Assembly: GCA_963966185.1 (NCBI GenBank)
Contig: CAWZYM010000047.1
Location: forward strand, 1 to 64,000
DNA: 64,000 bases
Reading direction: 5' to 3'
DNA from: Rhabditoides inermis
Lineage: Eukaryota > Nematoda > Chromadorea > Rhabditida > Rhabditidae
Under the pieces are notes generated by a model. The model saw nothing but the letters and a program-made list of their open reading frames with translations, was not told the origin of the DNA and made no database searches. Below, piece after piece: positions 22,701 through 36,489 of the stretch (its first letter is position 1; the number at the start of each line of letters is the position of its first letter). The position numbers and the translations under genes were made by a program.

Positions 22701-24263
22701 TGCGTAGATTCTGATCATACAATCTGTTCTAGTTACTTCAGATTGATACAACAGGTAAACTGAAGAAAACTGTGTGCATTGTTTACAGATCATTTTCAAC
22801 TGTCCGGATTGTGAAAGACAGTGCAATCGATTTTTGTGAAAACGTGCTCATTTACAAAACAAAACACGTAGATTCTGATGATGTATTTAGTTTTTGTTTT
22901 TTCGGATTGATATAACATGAAAACGTTCACACAGCCCCATTTCTGCTGTCTGGACCACTTTCAATCGTCTGGATGGCGAAAGACGGTACAATCGATTTTT
23001 GTGTTAAAAATCATGCAAAGTAAACATAAAACGCTCTTTCTAAAGGTGTAATTCATTTTTGTTTTTTCGGACCGGAACATACTCATAAAAATTAAAAATA
23101 TGCAAATTTTTCATTTTTTTGGTCATAACTTTTTCAAATCAGATTTTTTCGAAAAGTTCAGTATATGAAAAAGTTCTCAAAATCGAATAAGGAATCGAAT
23201 GAGTCTTTATTTGAAGTGTTTTGACAAAAACTGACCGGTTTGAGTTAGTGGTCCCTTAATGCGCCAAATTTGCATATTTGACAAAACGACTAATTGCATC
23301 GTGTAGAGGACCTTCGATAACCCTAAAAAGTCCATCTCCTCGTCGAGGAAATCCATGCCCTCGAGCGCTGACATAGCTCCTAGTAACCACATGCCCGAAA
23401 AGTGTTCGATTCTTACAGAGACAGTGTGATATGCAGATCGAGTAGGTTGGATGAATGTGTATGTTGCAGGTCGCTGCAGCTAGTGTACTGCGCGCATGTG
23501 ATTCCGGTGGCCGACGACGAGGTGCGACGGCCGTTCGAACCCGTCTTCCCTCTCGACACGTATAGGCTGGAGAGGTGCGTGGAGTGCGTTGCGTGTGCGA
23601 GGAATAGACATATCGAATGAATGAGGTGTGCGAGTGGTGTGTTTCAGTTCGTCTGCTTGCGTGTCGTCTCTGATGCGCAAGTTCGCCCCTCTGGCCGAGC
23701 ACGTGCCGGTGCTGTCGATGGAGCTGCGATGGGGCTCGTTCCAGGTGCCCTCCTTCACCCTCCCCCCTCCCCCCTCCCCTTCCCGTCTCTCATCCCTCTC
23801 CTTGCAGGACCGTATGAACGGCGAGGAAGCGGCAGACGAGGGCATGGATTTCCTCGACGAGGAGATGGACTTTACCCTTCCTGAAGGTGATAACAATAGT
23901 GATTGCTAACATTCAAGAGCTTTAGATTAGTTTTTACTTGATTATTTTCCAGATACGCTAGATTTGTACAGCTTCAAATGAGAATTGTGAGGAATATCTG
24001 TTTGTCAGTTGTGTGTGATTGAGCATTGAGTTGGGCTTGTAGCGGGCAGTGGTAGTTGCGCTGCCCTCCGGCCGTGTGCCGCCTCCCTTTCCCTCTGCCC
24101 TCGCCTGTCACCGGATACCCTCTATATGGTGTGTATGTGTATGGTTGCAGTCCGCTCCCGCTCCAACACGATGACGATCGGTTCGGCGATGACGGGGCAG
24201 TTCGACATGTACTCGACGTCGCCCGGCCTCCGCAACTTCCACCCCACTCCCAGGGGATACTGA
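19704..24263 (+). CDS. RRN3: RRN3/TIF-IA, RNA polymerase I initiation factor
   Basis: About 17 exons encode the HEAT-repeat factor that bridges RNA polymerase I to the rDNA promoter factor SL1 in the nucleolus. Family marks run in order: WKDVAIASFLEQFLDLSDIL (19973-20315), the D/E-rich middle, DVRHVPFIWLHLCSLNE (21184-21263), AACYLAAFLARAHYVRIE (21336-21474), HGLFYAISHAVFVVFSFRYK (21533-21729), WGLARIIHSGLDPLKYVG (21847-21957), FEPVFPLDTYRLER (23471-23575) and the acidic DEGMDFLDEEMDF (23809-23886). The exon at 24145-24263 gives the usual Ser/Pro tail; an alternative short last exon lies at 23953-23981. The start at 19704 gives MAQVVTVNSPKPGG. In exon 2 (about 19865-19920) the first half reads GDPMDYL and the second KKICSALEIIGT in the next frame, so one base seems missing near 19883-19889. 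One intron holds a 1.4-kb fold-back element. Confidence 0.85.
22006..23432. mobile_element. Large fold-back (inverted-repeat) element in an RRN3 intron
   Basis: The left arm (22006 to about 22605) returns as its near-perfect reverse complement in the right arm (about 22795-23432), around a centre of about 190 bases. The outer ends read ATATCACACTGTCTCTGTAAG and its complement. No transposase frame is present, so it is a non-autonomous fold-back or MITE-like element. The centre contains a smaller hairpin (about 22671-22712). The right arm differs from the left by an inserted antisense copy of 37 bases of the downstream RRN3 exon (23327-23363 against 23837-23873). The element lies wholly within the intron between exons ending at 21957 and starting at 23471. 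Confidence 0.85.
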
Positions 24264-25071
24264 CGTGGTTTAGACGGCACATATCCCACTGGTGTCCTAC
24301 ACGTTCTCCAACCTAGTCCACAATCATCCTTGTTGAATTTGCATTGTTCTATTTGGTCATGTCTAGTTTATTCCCCGGAGTTGTTTCTATTTGTTGGCCG
24401 TGTTTTGTTGATTTTGTGTTCACATGTTTCGCTTCTCATTTCATATAGTACAGTATCCCCGAGTCTTTGTAAGCAGAAGAGAAGAGTTGTCTACTCAACG
24501 AGTTGGGAATCTTGCAAACATTACTAGTAATTATCTAAATTTTGCATTGCACTGTTAGGTGTTCTTTTAGTGCATGGTGACAATTTCATTGTTGAAGATT
24601 TGAAGTTAATTTCTATTTCTAATAAATTTTGTGACAATGTTGGTTGTTGAATGCGCAACGTACCAAATAGGCTTCAATAACAACGAATATCCGGTGAAAG
24701 TATTCTTTGCTATAGAAACCCAGTCGGTAGTCGGCGGATGAGCATACCTGGATTGGAAGAAGGAGGGGAGGGGAGGAGGGAAACCGCGCCCGTAGGAGCG
24801 ACACTGGCAACACTGAACTACTCGCAGGGTATTCTATTCCCTAGAATCGATTCCCGATCCATCCATTAGATGCCAGCCCCCAGAGTAACCCTATACTGTT
24901 TGCTCTCCCTCAGGGCATGCCATGTCCGAGAGGGCGGGGCTCCCAGTAGGCGGAGCGTCCAGGCGACCCCGTTTCTCTGCGCTCTCCGGGGTGAGAGAGT
25001 GAGGGGCGGGGTGCGAGCGAGGCTAGGGAGAGGGTCAGTCGCGGACGCAAGCTAACAGCCCATCTACGAAC
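24264..25071. other. RRN3 3' UTR and alpha-tubulin promoter region
   Basis: AATAAA at 24621-24626 probably ends the RRN3 transcript. The rest, up to the tubulin start codon, is GC-richer near 24900-25060 and should hold the tubulin promoter and 5' UTR. I see no coding exon. Confidence 0.5.
24621..24626 (+). terminator. AATAAA polyadenylation signal of RRN3
   Basis: AATAAA lies about 358 bases after the RRN3 stop codon in AT-rich sequence. Confidence 0.5.
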
Positions 25072-29246
<4,175 letters not shown>

Positions 29247-29724
29247 CTCCGCCCCCTTGATACCGCCCATTTAGCCATGTCTAGCCCGCTACTGATATTG
29301 ATCTCTCATCATCCCCCGGAGTCTTTTTTCCTTTTTTTCTCGCTCGCTGCCCGCCGCAAAACCGCTTGAATCATTGTTTGTTTGTTTGTTTTTGAATGCC
29401 CATATGTTCTTGTCAGCCATCCAGTCATCGATCGATAAATAGTCTCATTGGAGATTTGAATGTAGAAATTGTGATTCCATCCTACCACCATCAAAGAACA
29501 CTGTTCATTTGCAATGATATAAATATCACCATCATTTCTCCAACCGCCCCTAATTCAATCTCAAATTAGACTAATTGAAACTCGCAGACTGGGCAGCGTA
29601 AAAGGGGGCTGACGGGCGAGGGAAGGACATTGCAGCCTCGCTTCCTCTGACCAGGTCGGTCGCCGCTTCTTGCCTAGCCTTCCTTCCTTCCGAGGAGGCT
29701 CCCCTGCATCGTCCGTTTGCAGCC

Positions 29725-31839
29725 ATGGCCGAGGAGGCATCCTCCCCCTCTGCCCCCTCGCAGTGGCCCGAGATGATTGCGTCCCCCTCTCGTCGACACT
29801 GCCGGGTACACTGTGTCTGCGGGAGCCACTCCCGGATACTCACGTCGTAAGAACAAGGACGAGGTACTGTAGGCTACAGTATCCCTGGACAATCGATGGT
29901 ACCGAAATAGCTTGCAGTTTGCTCCGAAGAAAGGCCGCGGCGGTGGGCGGAAGACGGAGGCGACTCGGGTGTTGGAGCCGTCGCAGCAGCAGAGGAAACA
30001 CAAGTTCTTCTGTGACATCGAGGCCGCGATCACTGGTTGTCTTTCGGAGGAGGGGGAGAGGGGCGACGGAGACTGGCAGCCGCCCACCGACCACCTTCAC
30101 CCCACCTACAACCCATCCACCGTCGATGCTGTCGGAAGGTATATATCCATCGATATCGATCGACTATCAATCGTTTTCAGGTATCCGCAGCAAGATCCTC
30201 TCGAGGTGAACGTGCTGCACAAGGTACGAGCATGTCTTAGATGAACATAGGCGAGATTAACCCGAGAATACAATATTGCTTGCAGGCATTTATCACTCAT
30301 GTGGAGGAGAGTGTGTTGTATGTGCGTCTTCTGGGAAGGAAGCCGCCCCCGATCGGTGCACACGTTGGATCTGCTTCGTCTCCCAATAACGAACAGGTAC
30401 TACAATTTTTCAGGATACTGTAACTAGTTGGTTCAATCGATATTTTATCCTCTCGACATGACTCTTTTTTATCTAGCTGATCATCGGTACTCCCTGTCTG
30501 GTGCTCGCCAATCTCAAGGCAAACGAGTGTGAGGTACCGTATCCTATCTAAACTACCCTGTAGTATCCTACCCTATATAGTCGGATTGGATCCTATATGC
30601 CATCCGTGACATTTCACATGTTGTGCAGTTTTGTGCAACACAACATGCATGTCATCAAACATCCAAAACGCTTCCATAAGTAGGAATCGAACCCGTGGAC
30701 AGGTCGCAGCGATTGTGCACTGGCGGCGCGCTCTACCACTGCGCCATAGAGGCAGTGGTTAAGAGATCGAAGAGAGAGCCCATCTATCTCCACTAGCCTC
30801 TTCAGTGTACAATGATGAGAGATAACGAGTAAACATATCTGCGAAACTCAATGATCTTTTTGTATGAGCCTCAATGGCGCAGTGGTAAAGCGCGCCGCCA
30901 GCGCGCAATCGTTGCGATCTGCCCACGGGTTCGATTCCCTCTCACAAAGCGTTTTGGATATTTGAAGACATACACTTTGTGTTGCACGAAACTGCACAAT
31001 ATGTGAAATGTCACGGATGGCATATAGGATCCGACTATAAAGTCCAATCCGACTATATATAAAGTGGACAAAAATCCCAAATGATTGACTGAATTTACAC
31101 AAGTTATGATTCGCAGGCACCTTGCTACGGTAGCAAGGTTTCAGCAAAACACCTGTCGTATAGTGGATTCGAACCCCGGACATGAACCAGCCGAACAGAT
31201 TGCTAGGCGAACCTCTTACCGGTTGCGCCATAGAGGCGATGAGTGCATTTTGCTAGTATTGAGACATCTAGTTGATTTACGATCAATAAAAAAAACGGAC
31301 TGTGGGAAGGAAAACCATTCGTTTTAGCTGAAACGTATGTTTCGAAAACAATCAAATCGTCTCTCATGCTTGTGTCTCATTATTGTCTACTTTTCTTCAC
31401 AAAAACCGAAAGCGCGCAGTAGATCATCGCTCAATGGAAGGATCATGCCACGTCCTCAATGGCGCAGTCGGTTAGCTGTTAACCTAACAATCTGCAGACT
31501 GCGCTCTGTCGCAGGTTCGAGTCCTGCTACCGCTCGTGTTTTACTTTCTTTCAAATTTGACTGTGCTCTTAGTTACCGTACCACCCGTTCGTGGTCTGTT
31601 CCCCCATGGAGGAGATAGTGGGTCTTTTCAATTTTTTTTTGCCAATTTTAGTATCCTTGCAGACGCGTCACTGGTACCGCTGTGCGGTGGAGACAGTATG
31701 TGACGGGGGAATCGAGGTGCGTCTTGTCGACTACGGTATTCTTCTGAGGGGAGTGCACCCTTCGAGGCTGCGTCTTCTGCCACGGGAGTGCGACGGAGCT
31801 GCCATCGCGTACCGACTCGCTTTCGACTCGCTCCCCGCG

Positions 31840-31890
<51 letters not shown>

Positions 31891-32281
31891 CACTCACTCA
31901 CCCTCTCCGTATAGCCCCAGTCGTCTGCCCTTCGTCGCTACTCGTTCGTCTCCCTTCGAGTCGCCTCGTCCTACCAGCGCAGTCTCACTTGGTGCAAGAC
32001 TTGGCGAGTGGTGACTGTCCAGCAGCACTCTGTCGCGTGTCTCCCCGGCCCCGCCCCTTCCAGCCCCGCTCCCTCGAGGATGGATCCGATTGCGGCGGCC
32101 GGAGTGAGTGGATGGCTGAATGGAGCGCACCGCGAGGCTGGAGGCAACGGAATCCGATTCGCCATCCATGGTACCATGTCCATCTGCTTGCCTCCCTCTC
32201 ATATATCCTTCTTTTAGGTGAGGATCAAGTGCCTGCCGCTCTGGCCTCTACCCAGGATGGCACTGTCAAGACTGCCCTCTA
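29725..32281 (+). CDS. Tudor-domain protein (single extended Tudor domain)
   Basis: Seven or more exons encode an extended Tudor domain of the type that reads methylarginine on PIWI-pathway partners. The exon at 29918-30139 (FAPKKGRGGGRKTE) is basic. HVEESVLYVRLLGRKPPP (30286-30396) fits the opening strand of the staphylococcal-nuclease-like part, GTPCLVLANLKANEC (30477-30534) follows, and WYRCAVETVC with VEVRLVDYG-like IEVRLVDYGILLRGV (31663-31839) is the Tudor core. The last exons run to TAA at 32279. The start is uncertain: ATG at 29725 gives MAEEASSPSAPSQWPE up to a donor at 29806, then a 46-base intron and a 12-base exon (29852-29863), which keeps frame; an alternative continuous frame VDTAGYTVSAGATPGYSRR over the same bases lacks a start. 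A 1.1-kb intron (30535-31662) is filled with tRNA-derived repeats. Confidence 0.7.
30575..30760 (-). mobile_element. tRNA-derived SINE-like repeat, copy 1 (minus orientation)
   Basis: On the minus strand a tRNA-like head (about 30752 to 30678) has an A box TGGCGCAGTGGTAGAGCGC and a B box GGGTTCGATTCC. A body follows through AAAACGC, TGTTGTG, GTGAAATGTCACGGATGGC and GGATCC to about 30575. It is the inverted partner of the copy at 30864-31060. Confidence 0.65.
30864..31060 (+). mobile_element. tRNA-derived SINE-like repeat, copy 2 (plus orientation)
   Basis: The tRNA-like head TGGCGCAGTGGTAAAGCGC with B box GGGTTCGATTCC is followed by the same body as copy 1, ending GGATCCGACTATA. With copy 1 it forms a head-to-head inverted pair about 105 bases apart. 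The T-arm and acceptor do not pair properly, so it is not a working tRNA. Confidence 0.65.
31155..31230 (-). repeat. tRNA-like sequence, third copy
   Basis: The minus strand reads GCCTCTATGGCGCAACCGGT with B box GGGTTCGAATCC. It shares CCTAGCAATCTG with the copy at 31454. The acceptor ends do not pair, so I call it a tRNA-derived relic, not a gene. Confidence 0.5.
31454..31537 (+). repeat. tRNA-like sequence, fourth copy
   Basis: CCTCAATGGCGCAGTCGGTT is followed by a perfect T-arm (GCAGG TTCGAGT CCTGC). The acceptor stem and anticodon arm do not fold well, so a functional tRNA is unlikely. It is the best candidate of the four if one is real. Confidence 0.5.
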
Positions 32282-32454
32282 AATTCTTCCATAAGCCTCC
32301 GAGGCTCCTACTTATAGTTGAATAATGCTTGGTTTCTTTTTGGAATAGAGACTGTTATGTGAGGCTGAGAAATTCCGCGCAATAATCCGTCTATTACCCG
32401 TTATTAGCAGCTCCTTTGAAAGAAGATTTACAATTGTATACGTGTTGTTTGTTC

Positions 32455-32460
32455 AATAAA
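32455..32460 (+). terminator. AATAAA polyadenylation signal of the Tudor gene
   Basis: AATAAA lies 174 bases after the stop codon, inside the roughly 420-base gap to the convergent lysine-rich gene. Confidence 0.55.
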
Positions 32461-32698
32461 AAATTTAAGAACAGGATGTTTTCAATTTTGGAAGAAATAA
32501 AGGTGCTTGTATACGCAAACGCAAACCGCAGTTGAACGCATCGCGTTTTTGAAAGCAATTTTATTGCGCGTAATTGCATGGATGAGTAACATATATGCAT
32601 AACAAAACGGCGCAAAGAACAGAGTAAAAGTAACAGAGTAACGTTAGTGGTATAACAAAGTAACAATGAGAGTGACCTACTGTCCACATGAGAGTGAC

Positions 32699-34917
32699 CT
32701 ACTCAGCGTCGCTGGTCATCTTGGTAGCCTTAGTGGTCTTCTTAGGAACAACCTTCTTCTTCTGAGCGGTCTTCTTAGGAGCAGCCTTCTTCTGGACGGT
32801 TTTCTTAGGAGCAGCCTTGTTGGCGGGAACCTTCTCCGCAGATTGGTCCACAGCCGAACTGAAATATAAAACACGTGACAGAAAATAGAATAGCAAACAC
32901 ACAACTACGTACTCTGTATAATTTTCATTATTCTGTACTGATCTACCAGAAAAAAGTGTATTGTTGACCTCTGTTCGACGGTGGTGGAGGGTGCATTGGA
33001 AGGCGCGTCAGCGTGAGCCTGATCGGAAGCGGGAGCGGGAGACGAGCTCAAAGAGATCCAGTGAGAGACAACATCACATCCATCAAGAAAGATACCTGCC
33101 GCTCCTGGTATCGACGTCGTTGAGATGCTCAACAATAGCCCTAGCGTTGGCCTTCTTAGACTTGGCAGCAGCAGCCTTCTTCGGAACAGCTTCCTTCTTG
33201 GCCTTCTTCACGGCAGGCTCTTCTTCTTTGTTATCCGAGCGACGTCCACGACTCACCCTGCAACACAAACATAGATCACTATGTACGAACACGGTCTAAA
33301 CATAATTTCCACTACTGACAATAGTGGGAAATCAATAAGGAGGATACTAGACTGACCTCTGTCCGCCGGGGCTGGCGTTGGCTTGTCCATCAGCAGGCGC
33401 CAAACTGGAATTATTTTATTTGCATACAAATCAGAGAATGTGTAAATGTTTACGTGTTGTGGTGGATGGGCTGCGCGCTGCCGGCAGCTGCCCTCTCGGG
33501 CACAGCCTTGTTGGCGGGAGCCTTGGCATTCTTCGTCGCCGCACCGCCCTTCTTGTTCTTGTTGGCCGCGCGACGAGCAGTCGTCGCCCTGCAACACAAA
33601 ACATTAACATACACAACACAAGAACTGATCGCGACCTCTGTCCGGTGACAGTGTCTGTTCCCTCGATCGCCGTGGCAGATTCATCGGTCGGCGAGACGCT
33701 CTCAGAAGTGGGAGCAGCGCTGAACGTAGTTAGTCCAAAAAGAGGGATAAGAAAACATTGAATTACCTGTCGTCGACGGTGATAGCCTCGGTCTCAGCAG
33801 CAGCAGCGGTCTTCTCGTTCTGGGAAGTCTTACTGGGGGCGGCCTTCTTCGACTTCTTCTCAGCCGGCTCGTCCTTCTCGGTAGTCTTGGCGGTCGCACG
33901 ACGACGACGCGTGCTCACCCTGCCACAACAACATCAATGACTTTGTTCCACCCGCAAAAATATATTTAATAAAAAATAGAGTGGTACGCATGAAAACGAA
34001 GCGCATGGGCGCACTTATTAAACGAAGTATCCAACCTCTTGGGCGGAGCAGCATCTTCTGACTCGTTTCCAGAATCGAGCTCGCCAAGGCACGTGGCCGG
34101 AGCAGACATGCGGGCGGGCAGGTTGCTGCATATAGGGATAATATGGATAAAAACAGACACACCTCCAACATACATACGTATACGTACCGTATGAAAAGCA
34201 GTTCGAAGTTAGAATAGATAATATAAGATACCTGATAGTCTTCTTGGCGGCGGCCTTCTTGGAAAGCGGCTTGAGAGAGCCCGATTCGCTGCAAGTAGAT
34301 CGGTAAGGATGAACAGTAAATGAATATGTGGGAAACATAACATACCCTGTCTTAGCGGTCTTGACAGCAGGTTTCTTGGCGGCCTTGGCATTCTTCTTCT
34401 TACCGTTCGTGGCTCTGAACACATATATTTTTTCTTATAATCAATCTCAAACATAAGCATATCGTAACAGCAAACAAATTTATCACACCTACCCGTTCTT
34501 TCCAGCCTTAGTAGTGGCGGAAGGGAAAGGGGAGGACGACGCAGCCGTACTGCAACAAACGGGTGGAAATTGAAAGTTTCATTCTCCACTTACATTTATT
34601 ATCCTACAAAACCAATGGTCATCGAAAACGAATATTGCTATCGATATTAATATGAACGTATAAATATGTACCGCTCTTCCTTGGCAACCACGTCCTCAAC
34701 CGCAAGCTTAGCCTTGGAGCCGGCGGAGCGAGAGGGCTTGCTACTGAAAAGAAATCAGAAGGACACTAACCGAGAATCACATAATCGGAATAATCAGAGA
34801 GCATATAGGACAGAACTGTACATGTCTAATCATAGCCCTCCCTGTCTGGATTCAAAAAAAAGACGAAAACGAAGATACTGACGTGGTGGTAGCGGAGGTG
34901 GGGCGAGTGCGGGCCAT
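32699..34917 (-). CDS. Lysine/alanine-rich modular nuclear protein, all introns phase 2
   Basis: Thirteen exons encode about 399 residues, starting MARTRPTSATTT (34883-34917) and ending KATKMTSDAE. Exons: 34672-34743, 34493-34549, 34346-34414, 34232-34288, 34036-34125, 33767-33919, 33636-33719, 33454-33588, 33357-33404, 33096-33257, 32969-33046, 32699-32858. Every internal exon is a multiple of three and every intron splits a codon after its second base. Basic exons beginning VSTRRRRATAK, ATTARRAANK and VSRGRRSDNK alternate with Ser/Pro/acidic exons ending in QR (TVTGQR, SPGGQR, TVEQR), so a two-exon unit has been repeated about three times. The last exon has AAPKKT-type repeats like a histone H1 tail. 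I do not recognise the family; a chromatin or nucleolar role is inferred from charge only. No globular domain is visible. Confidence 0.75.
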
Positions 34918-35212
34918 CGGAGAAGTGACTGGAACTCAACAAATTAAAGTAGTACAAAATTCATATAAAATAACAAAAACACAACAACATCTCGAAAAAT
35001 GAACTTCGAACAAAATGAGGAGGCGAGGCGCGCGAAATCCCTTATTTTGCGAATGCGTGGTAACATGCGGAACTGATACTGTAGCGCATTCATTGGTTGT
35101 GATTTTTTTTACTAATTTTTCAACAAAAAAGGTTGTAAATGAATTAAGATAGTCTGCTACTCACCGGATGAGGCTTTGCTATCCGGAAAAAAAACTCTTC
35201 AAGGACCGAACA

Positions 35213-35422
35213 CTAAAGCAGCTATTAAGTTCAAAAAATGACAAAATTTCCAAAAAAACATTTTTTCGTATTTTTCGACATTTTGCCAATGGGGCGCGCG
35301 AAAATTGTAAAAATTTACAATATTTTTTGACATTTTATTTCGCATTTTTCGGCATTTTTCGGTATTTTTTGACATTTATTTTACATTATTTTTTGTATTT
35401 TTGGGAACTTAATAGCTGCTTT
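35213..35422. repeat. Inverted repeat, MITE-like
   Basis: AAAGCAGCTATTAAGTTC near 35214 returns in reverse complement as GAACTTAATAGCTGCTTTA near 35404. Between them are runs of TTTTTCGACATTTT-like repeats. No frame. It is consistent with a small fold-back element of about 210 bases. Confidence 0.6.
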
Positions 35423-35699
35423 AACCTGTACAATCCGCCGAAGTTTGTAGTTTGTGTTTTGTGTGGGCAATCGCGAAGCTCCCTCTGTGTGAGATACAGG
35501 CGAATACTCCCTTGAATCGAAGAGATACGGGAGAAACGTATTCACATATGTATCCAGATTCAGACAATCTCTATAAAAAAACATGGCCTTGGACATAGAT
35601 ACACGACAAAATGAAATACTTTTTTTGATTCTCGAATCTGTGAAGTGAACAACTGACTGGCTGGTGTTGTGAGTTCTATGTCTTTTATGGCATACATGA

Positions 35700-35925
35700 T
35701 TACTAGGATATACACGACTACTAATTTATTAGTAATAAAATAGTAATAAAATAATATTACTGATATATTAGTAATTTATCAGTAATAAACCATTTATTAC
35801 AGATAAAATTTAGTTTTAACAAAAAAGTAGGACTAATTTATGAAAGTAATAAATTAGTGATAGATTTTACGAGTAATACAAAGATTATTAGTAATTTATT
35901 ACTAATTTATTAGTAATACATTCAA
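35700..35925. repeat. AT-rich repeat built on ATTAGTAATAAA
   Basis: About ten variants of TTTATTAGTAATAAA in both orientations. The same motif returns at about 39625-39740 beyond the retrotransposon, so similar DNA lies on both sides of the element. Confidence 0.7.
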
Positions 35926-36489
35926 AATATTGTTTTGGTCCCACGCAGAAATCCAGGGGGTACTGTCGTTCCCTACATCGTTTCGAAAAGTTTCCTGTTT
36001 CTTCTTTCTCACATGTTTCTTTTTGTTTGTATGTGAATGTGTTTTTCTCAAAGTTAACTTTTGTTGTTGATACTGTTGATAAAAATACATGCATTCCAGC
36101 TGTCACTGTGGACATCGCCATCATGCCGTGCGTTTCCTCTGGCACGAACTTCAGATTCGGATGATGAATAAAGTGGGTTAATAAAATAATATTAGTTATA
36201 AATTAAATGTACTTATTTGTATGTAGTGCCTGTCATGTTCACATATTATGTTTGCATCATATTGTTCGTTCATGATGATGATGATTGATGATTTATCTTT
36301 GCAGTGGGTCCGCTTCGAAACGTCATGTGCTTCGCGCCATCTCAACATTCTCAAGTCAAGACGACTGGCTCCAATCAGAAGAAGACGTCGATTTCAAGAA
36401 CAAGCAACATACAACATCCCCTGATTAAAGACCCCTATTGTTGTGTACATAAATAAACATGTTCATTCATTCTTTGTGATTGTTGATTC

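Larger units (their letters stand above)
34918..36489. other. AT-rich intergenic stretch with repeats and a possible orphan exon
   Basis: Up to about 35160 it should hold the promoter of the lysine-rich gene. An inverted repeat lies at 35213-35422 and ATTAGTAATAAA-type repeats at 35700-35925. Around 36305-36427 TTTGCAG precedes a frame (SASKRHVLRAISTFSSQDDW onward) that stops at TAA and is followed by AATAAA near 36451. It looks like a last exon, but I find no convincing partner exon upstream, so I leave it as a possible gene relic. Confidence 0.45.

Noticed and set aside
30678..31537. Four tRNA genes in the Tudor intron
   Set aside because: A and B boxes are present, but acceptor and anticodon stems do not pair and two copies have SINE bodies, so I treat them as tRNA-derived repeats.
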